DNA from: an uncultured Lachnospiraceae bacterium
Lineage (GTDB): Bacteria > Bacillota > Clostridia > Lachnospirales > Lachnospiraceae
DNA length: 32,268 nucleotides
Reading direction: 5' to 3'
NCBI GenBank assembly: GCA_947178035.1
Contig: CAMWXA010000004.1
Span: 1 to 32,268, forward strand
A program made the translations under genes and the position numbers. Below the pieces are notes generated by a model, which had not been told where the DNA came from, made no database searches, and was given only the letters and a program-made list of their open reading frames with translations. Shown piece after piece: positions 1 to 9,388 of this stretch. Position 1 is the stretch's first letter, and each line of letters opens with the position of its first letter.

Positions 1-1889
1 AATGCCCTACAGAAACTAACAATATACGACATGGCGGTCACCTGGCTCGTATTTAATTCACTTAAGTTCAACCATGACAGACCCGCGCTCCGATAAAACA
101 TTCTGCCCATATCGGTGACCTGGCTCGTATCAAGTTCACTTAGGTCCAAACTGGTCAGCGATTTACAGTTGCAGAACATCGCCCTGGCATCCGTCATATT
201 ATCTGTATGAAAACAATTATTAAATTGAATCCGCTCTGCATTATCATAAAAAGCAAACAATGAATTTCCGGACCCCGCCCAAACTCCGCCATGTCCGGCG
301 ATATAAAGATCATATTCCGCCTGGACTTTTCCTGATGGCAGGATCCATGCCATGACCAGACCATTCTGATCCTGTGACACATCCCACGCATCATTCGGCA
401 TATCCTTTAAAGTATCAAGAAATGTAATCGACGCAATCGAGGAACGCTCCAAGCCTGCCTTTCCAAGTACCCATACATCTTCCCCGTCTGTCGCTACTGC
501 CTCATCTATATCCGCTACCTTATCCTCCATCAGCACATTTTCGGAATAATCAACTAATTTAGGCCCATTCCCCTGCCATGCTTCTGTTCCCATTTCTCCA
601 TAGTCACTATTTATCAAGGCATTGTTCCCACTCTCTTCATGTTGGCTGTCTGCCGCAATATCATGTCCCTGATCGTTACTATGCAAATCCAGTACACTTT
701 CCTCCGACTTTCCGAAACTCCCCCTTCCCACAACCATTCCCACGACAACACATAACACCGCACACGCTGCTGCTATCGCAATCATTCCTTTTTTCTTCTT
801 CGCTGACTGTCCAGTGCCATCATAAATAACACCACCCCTGTCATCTGATGCCTGCGCCGCCTCTTCTGCCGTATCCCCGGACTCCTGTGTCAGATTCGCG
901 CTCTCACTATTTTCTGTCGTTACCTGTGCAGGTTTCTTTCCATGCTCCTGTATTTGTGTTGATTCCATTTCCTGTACAAGTGCAGGCTGCCCCCCATCAA
1001 TCGCCTGCTCAAACTCCGACATACCCTGGAACCGATCCTCCGCCCGCACTTCGAGCGCTCTTAATATCGCATCTTCCGCCCTGTCTGGCAGCTGCACGCC
1101 GCGGGCGGACAGGGGCACGAGATTGTCCTCCTCCATGCGCTCTAAGGATTCCGGCGGCAGATATCCGCTGAGTGCCGCGTAAAAGCACGCCGCCACGGAG
1201 TACACATCCGTATACGGTCCCTGCTTTCCGCGCCTGACATACTGTTCCTTGGGTGCGTATCCGGGTTTTAGCACGACGTCAAGGCTCCTGCTGCGGTCGC
1301 CAAGGCTGTATCTCGCCGAGCCGAAATCCAGCAGTTTTACCGTGCCATCGTCGGCTATGACAATGTTGTCCGGTGTGACATCGCGGTGAACTAATCCCTT
1401 GCTGTGAACTGTATCCAGCGCTTCCATCACCGGCTGCATGACTCTCCACACATCCTCCCACGGCAGCTTTCCGCCTTTTTGCCTGATGTATGTCTTGAAA
1501 TCAATGCCCTCTATGTAATCCATGACAAAATACGCTGTCGCGTTTTCCTCAAAATACTGCTGCACGCCCACGATATGCGGGTTTCCCTGAAACTGCGCGA
1601 GCACCTTTGCCTCCTCCAGAAAGCGTTCCATGCCAAAGCGAAAATTTTCGGAACGCTCATCCGTGTAAGTCCTGATATCAAGCGATCCACTGCTGCGCAT
1701 TGCCATTGTCTCTGGAAAGTATTCCTTGACCGCGACCTTCGTCTTTGTCTGGTAATCCTCAGCCAGATACGTAATCCCAAAACCGCCCTGCCCCAGGACA
1801 TCCTTGATCATATATTTTCCCGCAAGGATTGTGTCCATTGGCAGCGCCGCCGGATACTTTTCCCATGTTTTCTGCTGGTCATCACTCAT
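1..1889 (-). CDS. Ser/Thr protein kinase (PASTA-less) - TM - BspA/DUF285-type repeat protein, 3' end beyond left window edge
   Basis: Reverse-strand translation by eye: MSDDQQKTWEKYPAALPMDTILAGKYMIKDVLGQGGFGITYLAEDY...VAVKEYFP...HRDVTPDNI...DFGSARYS, then TM (KKKKGMIAIAAACAVLCVVVGMVVG), then DUF285-like motifs (MFCNCKSLTSLDLSELDTSQVTDMGRMFYRSAGLSWLNLSELNTSQVT). No stop before position 1. Not in the supplied ORF track as a complete ORF because it is edge-truncated. Confidence 0.9.
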   Translation of the reverse strand, partial: MSDDQQKTWEKYPAALPMDTILAGKYMIKDVLGQGGFGITYLAEDYQTKTKVAVKEYFPETMAMRSSGSLDIRTYTDERSENFRFGMERFLEEAKVLAQFQGNPHIVGVQQYFEENATAYFVMDYIEGIDFKTYIRQKGGKLPWEDVWRVMQPVMEALDTVHSKGLVHRDVTPDNIVIADDGTVKLLDFGSARYSLGDRSRSLDVVLKPGYAPKEQYVRRGKQGPYTDVYSVAACFYAALSGYLPPESLERMEEDNLVPLSARGVQLPDRAEDAILRALEVRAEDRFQGMSEFEQAIDGGQPALVQEMESTQIQEHGKKPAQVTTENSESANLTQESGDTAEEAAQASDDRGGVIYDGTGQSAKKKKGMIAIAAACAVLCVVVGMVVGRGSFGKSEESVLDLHSNDQGHDIAADSQHEESGNNALINSDYGEMGTEAWQGNGPKLVDYSENVLMEDKVADIDEAVATDGEDVWVLGKAGLERSSIASITFLDTLKDMPNDAWDVSQDQNGLVMAWILPSGKVQAEYDLYIAGHGGVWAGSGNSLFAFYDNAERIQFNNCFHTDNMTDARAMFCNCKSLTSLDLSELDTSQVTDMGRMFYRSAGLSWLNLSELNTSQVTAMSYIVSFCRA

Positions 1890-1994
1890 ATGTTCTTCCT
1901 CTTTTTAGATATACTGATTGATATGTTTTATGACACTACTGCTTTGTCTAACTCTTATTAATTGTCTCATCATTTCTTCTGTATTTTGCGGCTG

Positions 1995-3470
1995 TCAGTT
2001 CATTGGTTTACCATCCTTATATGTTATTTTTTTCGTTCTTCCGTCTGCCCATTTGTATGTTCCATCTCCATTTTTTATTCCATCCTGAAATTTACCCTCA
2101 TACATATCGCCATTCGAATATGTTTCTACCCCATGCCCATTTCTCATTCCATCCTGAAATTCACCCTCATACCAGTCACCGTTAGCATATGTTTCTCTAC
2201 CCTGTCCATTTACAAATTCATTATCCTTAAATTCGCCTTCATACCAGTCACCATTGGCATAAATATATTTTCCCTGACCATTCTCTTTGTCAATACTCCA
2301 CTCCCCATCATAAATATCCCCACCGGCATAGACATATTTTCCCTGACCGCTCTTTCTGCCATATCTCCAACTGCCGCTGTACGCATCTCCATCGGAGTAG
2401 ATGATGGTTCCATATCCATGCATATCGCCATTCTCAAAGTTCCCACTATATACACCAATGTCATACTCACGCATGTGCCAGCCGTTTCTGTATGAATGTA
2501 TGATAGCTGCTATGACATTACAGATACTAAAATGTTTTTTCACCTTATTATTCGGCGCCTGCTGCGGTTTCTGTGCCAGTATTGCCTGCTTAAATTCTGC
2601 CATTGTCTGATATCTGTCCCCGGCACAGACTTCAAGCGCTTTTATGATCGCATCTTCTGCTGTCTGGTCAAGCCTGACTCCGCGCGCCGATAACAACACG
2701 AGATTGTCCTCCTCCATGCGGTCTAAAGATTCCGGCGGCAGATATCCGCTGAGTGCCGCATAAAAGCACGCCGCCACGGAGTACACATCTGTATATGCTC
2801 CCTGCTTTCCGCGTCTGGTATACTGTTCCTTCGGTGCATAACCCGGTTTTAGCACCACATCAAGGCTTCTGCTGCGGTCGCCAAGGCTGTATCTCGCCGA
2901 GCCGAAATCCAACAGTTTTACTGCGCCGTCCTTTGAAATAAAGATATTATCCGGTGTCACGTCACGGTGGACCATGCATTTCTGATGCACGGCGTCGAGT
3001 GCATCCATGACCGGGGACATGATCTTCCACACCTCTTCCCATGGCAGCTTTCCGCCGTTTTGCCTGATGTATGTTTTGAAATCAATACCATCGATGTATT
3101 CCATTACAAAATATGCCGTGCCGTTCTCCTCGAAATATTTCTGCACGCCCACGATATGCGGGTTTCCCTGAAACTGCGCGAGAACTTTTGCTTCTTCAAG
3201 AAAGCTGTTCATACCGAATCTAAAGTTGTCAAGGCGTTCGTCCGTGTAGGTCCTCACTTCAAGCGAAGGCGTGCTGCGCATTGCCATTGTTTCAGGGAAA
3301 AACTCCTTTACTGCGACTTTCGCGTCTGTCCTGTACTCCTCTGCCAGATAAGTGATCCCAAATCCGCCCTGACCTAATACATTTTTTATGATATATTCAC
3401 CTGCAAGGATCGTGTCCATCGGCAGTGCCGCCGGATATTTTTCCCATATATTTTGTACATTTTCACTCAT
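1995..3470 (-). CDS. Ser/Thr protein kinase with C-terminal MORN repeats
   Basis: Supplied ORF 1995..3491; preferred start MSENVQ at 3470 preceded by AGGTGGGCAA. Kinase motifs GQGGFGITYLAEE, VAVKEFF, HRDVTPDNI, DFGSAR; C-terminus has tandem MORN motifs (NGQGKYIYANGDWYEGEF, NGHGVETYSNGDMYEGKF). Confidence 0.93.
   Translation of the reverse strand: MSENVQNIWEKYPAALPMDTILAGEYIIKNVLGQGGFGITYLAEEYRTDAKVAVKEFFPETMAMRSTPSLEVRTYTDERLDNFRFGMNSFLEEAKVLAQFQGNPHIVGVQKYFEENGTAYFVMEYIDGIDFKTYIRQNGGKLPWEEVWKIMSPVMDALDAVHQKCMVHRDVTPDNIFISKDGAVKLLDFGSARYSLGDRSRSLDVVLKPGYAPKEQYTRRGKQGAYTDVYSVAACFYAALSGYLPPESLDRMEEDNLVLLSARGVRLDQTAEDAIIKALEVCAGDRYQTMAEFKQAILAQKPQQAPNNKVKKHFSICNVIAAIIHSYRNGWHMREYDIGVYSGNFENGDMHGYGTIIYSDGDAYSGSWRYGRKSGQGKYVYAGGDIYDGEWSIDKENGQGKYIYANGDWYEGEFKDNEFVNGQGRETYANGDWYEGEFQDGMRNGHGVETYSNGDMYEGKFQDGIKNGDGTYKWADGRTKKITYKDGKPMN
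2010..2440 (-). repeat. Tandem MORN-encoding repeats, roughly 69-nt period
   Basis: Recurring + strand phrases 'ccatcctgaaattyaccctcatac..atcgccattcgaatatgttt' encoding repeated [Y]xNGDxYEGxFxDGxxNGxG units. Confidence 0.8.
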
Positions 3471-3528
3471 TTGCCCACCTTCTCTTCTCATGTGTGTTGA
3501 TTCATAGCTTTATTCCTGCCCTGCCGTA

Positions 3529-4902
3529 TCAAAACTGCCTGAATTCATTTTGCGCAAACCCGGTCCTCACCTCATTATGAATATCCCCGAGGTAAAAGCT
3601 CTCTCCCGCTTTTAGATAATAAAGTTTCCCGGGAGTCAGGCGGATGCCATTTTCCAGAAACGTACCATAGGAGGAATCCATATCCGCAAGGATAAACCCA
3701 TCTCTGACATCATCCCAGATCAGTGTGCAGTGAAGCCTGCTTACGCCGGGAGTGCCGTCACCATACAATACGTGGCACTGCTCCGCATCTCTTCCAAAGC
3801 AGATCTGACGCCCGTTCAGCGGGATTTGGATGCCGCCCTGATGTCCCGACAACGGGCAGACTGCCGGAATTTTAGGCGGCGCGTACTTATAATACTGCAG
3901 CTTAAATTCTTCCATAAGCTCCAGTTTATCACCGATCCCGCACGCAGGCATGCTGCCCGCGGTATGCAGGGCATACTCAAAATAATCCAGTAATATTTTT
4001 ATGTCCTTTCTATCCAAGTTTTTATCTGGATTTCTATCCGGGCTTCCTGTTTCCATACCTTGCATCACGCTGTTGATATCTTCTGTCAGGATCTCGAGCC
4101 ACTTCACAAGCGCACCTTTCATATGACTCTCTGCTGCCGCTTCGCATAACATCCGGCGCATCCTGCGGTCACTTGACAATGTATGCAAAAAATCATAGAG
4201 TGCGCCGATATCGGGCGCTGTCGGGGACGCTGATGTAAACAGGGTTTTTCCATATCCCACGATATCGTTTCCGTAGTCTTCCAGCAGATATTTCGCACTC
4301 CTTTGCACATGTGCCAAATCCTCTGCCGTGTTCAACAAATCAATCCTGTTAATGACATACACTACATTTCCACCCAGCATATCCTGCAGTTTTTCCAGCG
4401 TCATTTTCTCATACCATGATCCAAACTTATTGGCATCAAATATAAGAATTGCAAGGTCGCACTGTTCCAAAGCCCGCATCGTTATCTCTGTAAGCTCCGG
4501 TGTATCCTCAAGCCCGGGTGTGTCCCAGATCTCAACTTCACCTGCCTCCCCCAGCAGCTTTGAGTCACACCTGACAGCGATCCTGACCGGCTGGCTGATA
4601 TCCGCATCGATCTCTCCCAGAATCAGTTTGTCTCTTTCTTCAGCAGTAATTTCTACCCTGGTTCCATCTTCCAATACCCTGTAACAGCGCTCACCCCTTT
4701 CGATCTGCGTCACAAGTCTTGTCGCAGTGACAGCCTGAACAGGAAGGTCAAGGCCAAACAACAGATTGATCAATGAAGTCTTACCTGACTTGAATTTCCC
4801 GCATATGGCAATCCTCATGGATCTGCACTGTTGTTTTCCCGACCGGTATGCACTGATCGTCCGTCTGAAATCTTCGTGCTTTTTTATCATGCCCTCCTGC
4901 AT
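3529..4902 (-). CDS. Dynamin/Era-like GTPase with C-terminal FHA domain
   Basis: G1 GKFKSGKTSLINLLFG, G3 DTPGLED, G4 INRIDLL; C-terminal FHA-type signature ICFGRDAEQCHVLYGDGTPGVSRLHCTLIWDD...LADMDSSYGTFLENGIRL. Confidence 0.88.
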   Translation of the reverse strand: MQEGMIKKHEDFRRTISAYRSGKQQCRSMRIAICGKFKSGKTSLINLLFGLDLPVQAVTATRLVTQIERGERCYRVLEDGTRVEITAEERDKLILGEIDADISQPVRIAVRCDSKLLGEAGEVEIWDTPGLEDTPELTEITMRALEQCDLAILIFDANKFGSWYEKMTLEKLQDMLGGNVVYVINRIDLLNTAEDLAHVQRSAKYLLEDYGNDIVGYGKTLFTSASPTAPDIGALYDFLHTLSSDRRMRRMLCEAAAESHMKGALVKWLEILTEDINSVMQGMETGSPDRNPDKNLDRKDIKILLDYFEYALHTAGSMPACGIGDKLELMEEFKLQYYKYAPPKIPAVCPLSGHQGGIQIPLNGRQICFGRDAEQCHVLYGDGTPGVSRLHCTLIWDDVRDGFILADMDSSYGTFLENGIRLTPGKLYYLKAGESFYLGDIHNEVRTGFAQNEFRQF

Positions 4903-4903
4903 T

Positions 4904-5452
4904 TCAGCGCCCCTGCAGCAGGCTGACTAGCGCCTTTCCGAGCGCGTCTACCTGTGCCCTGTATTTATCTCCTGTCCGATGCCATATCTCCTGTTTTTTG
5001 TTCTGATACAGTTCCCTGACAATCCCCACAGTCATCATGCCAAGCAAAACTGCAGCCAGCAGCATAATCAGCCTGACATCAAGGATCCTGCCCAGAAATG
5101 ACCGGCTCGCAAGAAGATATCCCAGAGATGCACCAGCCAGGCAGACAACACACTCGCCTCCAACATATGGAACCACTGACGGCAGTTCGGGGCTCTCAAT
5201 CTCGGTGAATGTAAAATCAGCCAATTTCTTTTGAAATGCATCAGCCCGCTCTAAATCTTCACGCTGCAGGCGCTTTATAAACTCATACTCCGCAGAAAGA
5301 GAATCCGACCACTTTCCTGTCAACGCATAATAGGACTGCTGCAGTTCGTTGCAGGATATTCCATCCGCTTTCTTCTCCTGCAGGATGATCGCCGAATCGA
5401 TCTGCTTTTTCTGCTGCTCCCACAGTACGTCAAAATCACTTGCCACTCCCAT
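4904..5452 (-). CDS. Small membrane protein with a TM hairpin and flanking coiled-coil-like segments
   Basis: 182 aa ORF abutting the downstream GTPase-FHA gene; two hydrophobic stretches (VVCLAGASLGYLLAS; LIMLLAAVLLGMMTVGIV). Confidence 0.75.
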   Translation of the reverse strand: MGVASDFDVLWEQQKKQIDSAIILQEKKADGISCNELQQSYYALTGKWSDSLSAEYEFIKRLQREDLERADAFQKKLADFTFTEIESPELPSVVPYVGGECVVCLAGASLGYLLASRSFLGRILDVRLIMLLAAVLLGMMTVGIVRELYQNKKQEIWHRTGDKYRAQVDALGKALVSLLQGR

Positions 5453-5490
5453 CTATTTCCCCGCTTTCTTTGATCAAATAATAACTATGA

Positions 5491-7584
5491 TTACGCTGTT
5501 GCATCTGTCTTCCTGGTCATTGCGGCAAGTTTGTCAAGACGGCTTTCCTGCAGGGATTTGCCATATACCAGTTGGTACACCTGCGCTACGTTCTGGAACA
5601 GTTTACCGTATATCCCTTCCCTGCGCTGCATCTCCTGTCTGCACGCACTCTCCGAGTGGTTTCTCTGATTCAGGATCTCCTGCATCTCTCTTTTCTTGTC
5701 ATCCAGCATGCCAGATGCAGTGGCACACAATATGTCGCTTTGCCCGCTGAACTGTTCCCTGATCGTACTCTCAACTGTCGGAATCTGCTCCTCAACTTTC
5801 TTCCGGATCTCAGGGAAAATATTTGCAGCGATATTGTCTAAGATCTGGTCCCTGCGCTTTGACGAATTTGCCTGAATCTGAACCGCCTCCACGATCAGTG
5901 CCACGACAACTGCCGTCCCGCCTGTAAACATACTGAGAATGGTCAGGTTGATGATCGCCTGGACAATGTACTTTTTAATGAAATCTCCCCAGCTGAAATT
6001 GCCGCCCGCCGCATTGTCCACGGCAACGCTGAAATCTCCCTGGATCAGACTGAGCGCAAGCTGCAGCTTGTTCGCCCCTCCACCGGAGCCTGCGCTCGCT
6101 TTCACCCCTGTAAACTTTGAAAGGATATTATCCATTTTGACACTGAATTCCTGCGTGCGCGAATCGAGTTCCGCCTCCATATCCTCCAGGTCATCCTTGA
6201 TCAAAATATTGACCGTCTTTCCCCACTGGCTCATCTCATCCTCGATAAAATCATTGACAAATTCCACAAGTGGACGGAGAATCTCTGCGCGCTTTTTTTC
6301 ATTTCTGGTCACAGCGACTTTGACCATTTCAACCATACCAAATTTCTTGTCACACAGCGCCAGGGCCGCAGGCCATGCCGCTGGTATTTCCGTACTCACA
6401 AACTGTCTCAGACTGCTCACTATTTTCGTCGTGACATTGTCGCAGGTTTTCATGATCACTCCGCGCATTCTCTCCAGGTCAGACTCCAGTTGTTTCAGTT
6501 CCTGTTCAGCCCTGTTATAATTTTCATTCAATTCTTTATATGGCACTTTCATGGCGTGCTCCTGAAGTGAATTTTTGCGCCGCACTTCAAGACAGCTGGC
6601 GGCCATGCAGGAGATTATAGGCTGATAGCGCGCTATGATCCGGTCCTCCGATGTCAGAAATTCTTCCAGTGCCTCCTGGAATTCCACCATTCCTGTGTCA
6701 TATGGCACCCTGCCCGCCTTTCTCTCCTGCAGTGCCTTGTAGGCATTGACATAAAATACCCGTTTTTCCATCAGTCTTGCATCAAAATATCCATTATCGT
6801 CCGTAAAGACAGGTTTTAAATGGGCCGATGCCGATTTCCTGACAAGCTCCTGATCCTGTATGGTATTTAACTGGTTAAAGCGGTTGACCAGAAAAAATAC
6901 ATTTCTTGGCACTGTGTCTGCATATTCAAAATGTATTTTGACGTATGCTTTTTCCTTTTCCGAGAACAGTTTTGTAGCATCCAGCAGAAAAATGATCGCA
7001 TTTGCCTTTGGCACAAAATTATCCGTTGTCTTTGTTCTCGCGGAAGCCTCCTCCAGCCCCGGTGAGTCAATAAATTGAACACCGTCTTTGAAGAGTGGGA
7101 GATCGCTCTGCATTTCCACATACTCTATATCTGAAAAGCGATCAAGCTCCCCTGTGTTCTCAATAATCTTTTCATCCTCCTCAGTCAGCTGATACTGCTG
7201 GAAAAACGCCTGCAGTGTCAGGATCTCTGGTTCTTCTTTTCCTGTGCGGTAAATTCTGACATGCTCCTTGTCTACTCCATAACCGACCTGACTGATCACA
7301 GCTGTGGCAGCTGTAGCTTTCGCCGGAAGCATCTCATTTCCAAGAATCGCATTGATCGTAGTGCTCTTTCCATTTTTGAAGGTTCCCATAAACAGGGTAC
7401 GGAACATGCTGTCTCCTAAACGCTGTGATTCATCCCGCATTGCCTTTGATTCTGTTTCCATCCCCTCAATCCCAGCCTCGATACCGTCTACCATGCTGCC
7501 CGTTTTCTTTCCGATGAGTACTGCGCTCTTCTTTGCAAGTCCCTGAATTTTCTTTGCCTTCTCTTGTTCTTCATGAAATCCCAT
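5491..7584 (-). CDS. Dynamin family GTPase
   Basis: 697 aa; G1 GTFKNGKSTTINAILGNEMLPAKATAATAV, G3 DSPGLEE, G4-like LVNRFNQL, coiled-coil, hydrophobic segment AIINLTILSMFTGGTAVVVALIVEAV, C-terminal helical region. Confidence 0.9.
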   Translation of the reverse strand: MGFHEEQEKAKKIQGLAKKSAVLIGKKTGSMVDGIEAGIEGMETESKAMRDESQRLGDSMFRTLFMGTFKNGKSTTINAILGNEMLPAKATAATAVISQVGYGVDKEHVRIYRTGKEEPEILTLQAFFQQYQLTEEDEKIIENTGELDRFSDIEYVEMQSDLPLFKDGVQFIDSPGLEEASARTKTTDNFVPKANAIIFLLDATKLFSEKEKAYVKIHFEYADTVPRNVFFLVNRFNQLNTIQDQELVRKSASAHLKPVFTDDNGYFDARLMEKRVFYVNAYKALQERKAGRVPYDTGMVEFQEALEEFLTSEDRIIARYQPIISCMAASCLEVRRKNSLQEHAMKVPYKELNENYNRAEQELKQLESDLERMRGVIMKTCDNVTTKIVSSLRQFVSTEIPAAWPAALALCDKKFGMVEMVKVAVTRNEKKRAEILRPLVEFVNDFIEDEMSQWGKTVNILIKDDLEDMEAELDSRTQEFSVKMDNILSKFTGVKASAGSGGGANKLQLALSLIQGDFSVAVDNAAGGNFSWGDFIKKYIVQAIINLTILSMFTGGTAVVVALIVEAVQIQANSSKRRDQILDNIAANIFPEIRKKVEEQIPTVESTIREQFSGQSDILCATASGMLDDKKREMQEILNQRNHSESACRQEMQRREGIYGKLFQNVAQVYQLVYGKSLQESRLDKLAAMTRKTDATA

Positions 7585-7606
7585 TGTTTTTCCTCCTTAG
7601 TTTGTA

Positions 7607-9247
7607 TTAATGTACGTTTTGCAGATCTGCAGTTACCTCTGCTGCCTTTGCCAAAAAGCGGTCCCTGTCTTTTGCCTGTTGTCCGCATTGCATTTTCAAG
7701 GAATCCTCCACCTTGACAAACTGCGCATGTGTCCACTGCGTGATCTCGCTCTCCATCTCCTGCAGTTTCGCATTGATTCCTTCTTTCATGCATTTTAAAA
7801 TCTGTCTTTCCTGAAGCGTCGCTTCTTTCATAAGTTCCTTCCTGAACTGCTCCTTTTCCTCCTGCTGGTTCATCTTACTCTTGATTCCTATGGCTGCAAA
7901 TGCCAGTCCGGGCAGCAGTGCACCAGCGACACCTGCAATCGCTCCTGCTGCAATGAAAATTACAGGAAGCGCCTCACTGTCGAGCAGCCCCTTTTCACGC
8001 CGGGTTATACTGCCGGGGATTTGGGGCAAAGCTGCTGTCATTCCAACTGTCGCAAAAGCCCTATCCAGATCATTGTCAATCGTCGGAGCAATGTCCGGGT
8101 TCCCGTTCTGGACAAGCACTCCCGTGACATGTTCCTTCAAATCCTCCCACAACACCTGATTGATAGAATCGGCTTCCGCAGCAGACCACTTTGCAAAATC
8201 AACTTTAAGGTATCTCTCCCACTCTTCCATTAGAAAGGTCATGATACGATCAGCCAGTTCCGACAGATCATTCTCCCCGATAATTCTCTGCTCCAGCTCC
8301 TGCTGCAAAGCGACATCAAATTCTTCCATTTTATGATGCATCTTCTGCTGAAGTTCCCTCAAATGATAAATCCGTATCCTCCGGCAGAAATCCTCCTCTA
8401 CCTTTCCCAGACTCTCGCCCAGCAGCTGCAGCCTGTCAATGATCTCCTGTTGCTCTGCCGCCTGCCTTGAATATGACTCTGCTTCACGGCAAAGCACTTC
8501 TTCCAGCCTGGAAAGCTGCAGCTGCACTCTGCGCTCATCACGCCTCAAGTGCACTGTCTGTGTTTCCCTGCATCCCTCAAAAAGATGCTGACATACCTCA
8601 TCTATCTGATCCGTAATCTGTATGCCATTGGGAAATTGTCTCTCAAATGCATCCACGCTGCTGCCGATATGTACTTTGTCTTCGTCCACCGTGATCAGTT
8701 CCATCTCTCCAATGTAAAAGATATAATCTGTAGAATCATAGTACTTCTCCATTTCCGCCGAAAATCCCCGCTCCAGGGAGCAGAGTAACTTTGTCGCTGA
8801 CAATGCAACACACCATCTGTCAATCCCCCAAAATGCCGTCTTCCACTGTTGTCCTTCCCGATCCTCCTCGATGGATTTTAACAGTACATCAGCCATTTTC
8901 AATGTCTCGCACGGACACTCCACCTTTGTCTCGATCCGCGATTCTTCTATACCATGATCCGTCAGTCCCGACATGTACTCATGCCACAGATCCTCCCCCA
9001 CGGCTTTCCATTCCCCATCTGCCGATCTTATGTAAAATACTGATCTTTCCCCATACGACAAGAAAATATCGTAGGGACGTCCGACGATCCCCTGCAAAAA
9101 AGTATCGATTCCAAATATCTTCCCTGCAAACCGTATCGGAGCCATCATCATTCCAGTTATTCCAATCTGACAGTTGTGATCGTCACCTGTCGCCCCGCAT
9201 TCGAGACCATACTTTTTGAGAAGCTTCTTTTTTTCAATTGTTTCCAT
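7607..9247 (-). CDS. Dynamin-like protein with probable degenerate (pseudo) GTPase domain
   Basis: 546 aa; coiled-coil/hydrophobic hairpin/coiled-coil layout like the adjacent dynamin (LPVIFIAAGAIAGVAGALLPGLAFAAIGI). The N-terminal part looks like a GTPase fold without G1/G3/G4 residues (CVALSATKLLCSLERGFSAEMEKYYDSTDYIFYIGEMELITVDEDKV vs IIFLLDATKLFSEKEKAYVKIHFEYADTVPRNVFFLVNRFNQLNTIQDQEL in the neighbour). CDS itself certain; pseudo-GTPase assignment is inference. Confidence 0.7.
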   Translation of the reverse strand: METIEKKKLLKKYGLECGATGDDHNCQIGITGMMMAPIRFAGKIFGIDTFLQGIVGRPYDIFLSYGERSVFYIRSADGEWKAVGEDLWHEYMSGLTDHGIEESRIETKVECPCETLKMADVLLKSIEEDREGQQWKTAFWGIDRWCVALSATKLLCSLERGFSAEMEKYYDSTDYIFYIGEMELITVDEDKVHIGSSVDAFERQFPNGIQITDQIDEVCQHLFEGCRETQTVHLRRDERRVQLQLSRLEEVLCREAESYSRQAAEQQEIIDRLQLLGESLGKVEEDFCRRIRIYHLRELQQKMHHKMEEFDVALQQELEQRIIGENDLSELADRIMTFLMEEWERYLKVDFAKWSAAEADSINQVLWEDLKEHVTGVLVQNGNPDIAPTIDNDLDRAFATVGMTAALPQIPGSITRREKGLLDSEALPVIFIAAGAIAGVAGALLPGLAFAAIGIKSKMNQQEEKEQFRKELMKEATLQERQILKCMKEGINAKLQEMESEITQWTHAQFVKVEDSLKMQCGQQAKDRDRFLAKAAEVTADLQNVH

Positions 9248-9388
9248 AACATTCTCCTTTCATAATTTTATTCATAATTGCCCTGCCATCTCCACCATAA
9301 CAGAAAGACTATCCAGCTCTTGAAATCTGCTTCCGCAAGAATATTTATTCTCAGCTGTTGATTCCTTGTCTTCCCATTGTTCTATATT

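Noticed and set aside
578-1171. Plus-strand ORFs 578..829 and 848..1171
   Set aside because: Antisense to the kinase-DUF285 coding sequence; low-complexity Pro/Ser/His-rich translations typical of shadow ORFs.
2010-2440. Possible CRISPR or minisatellite array
   Set aside because: Periodicity is in frame with the coding sequence and encodes MORN motifs; units are diverged with no spacer structure.
1404-2495. Plus-strand ORFs 1404..1961 and 1962..2495
   Set aside because: Antisense to kinase and MORN coding sequence; repetitive Ile/Phe/Pro translation mirrors MORN repeats.
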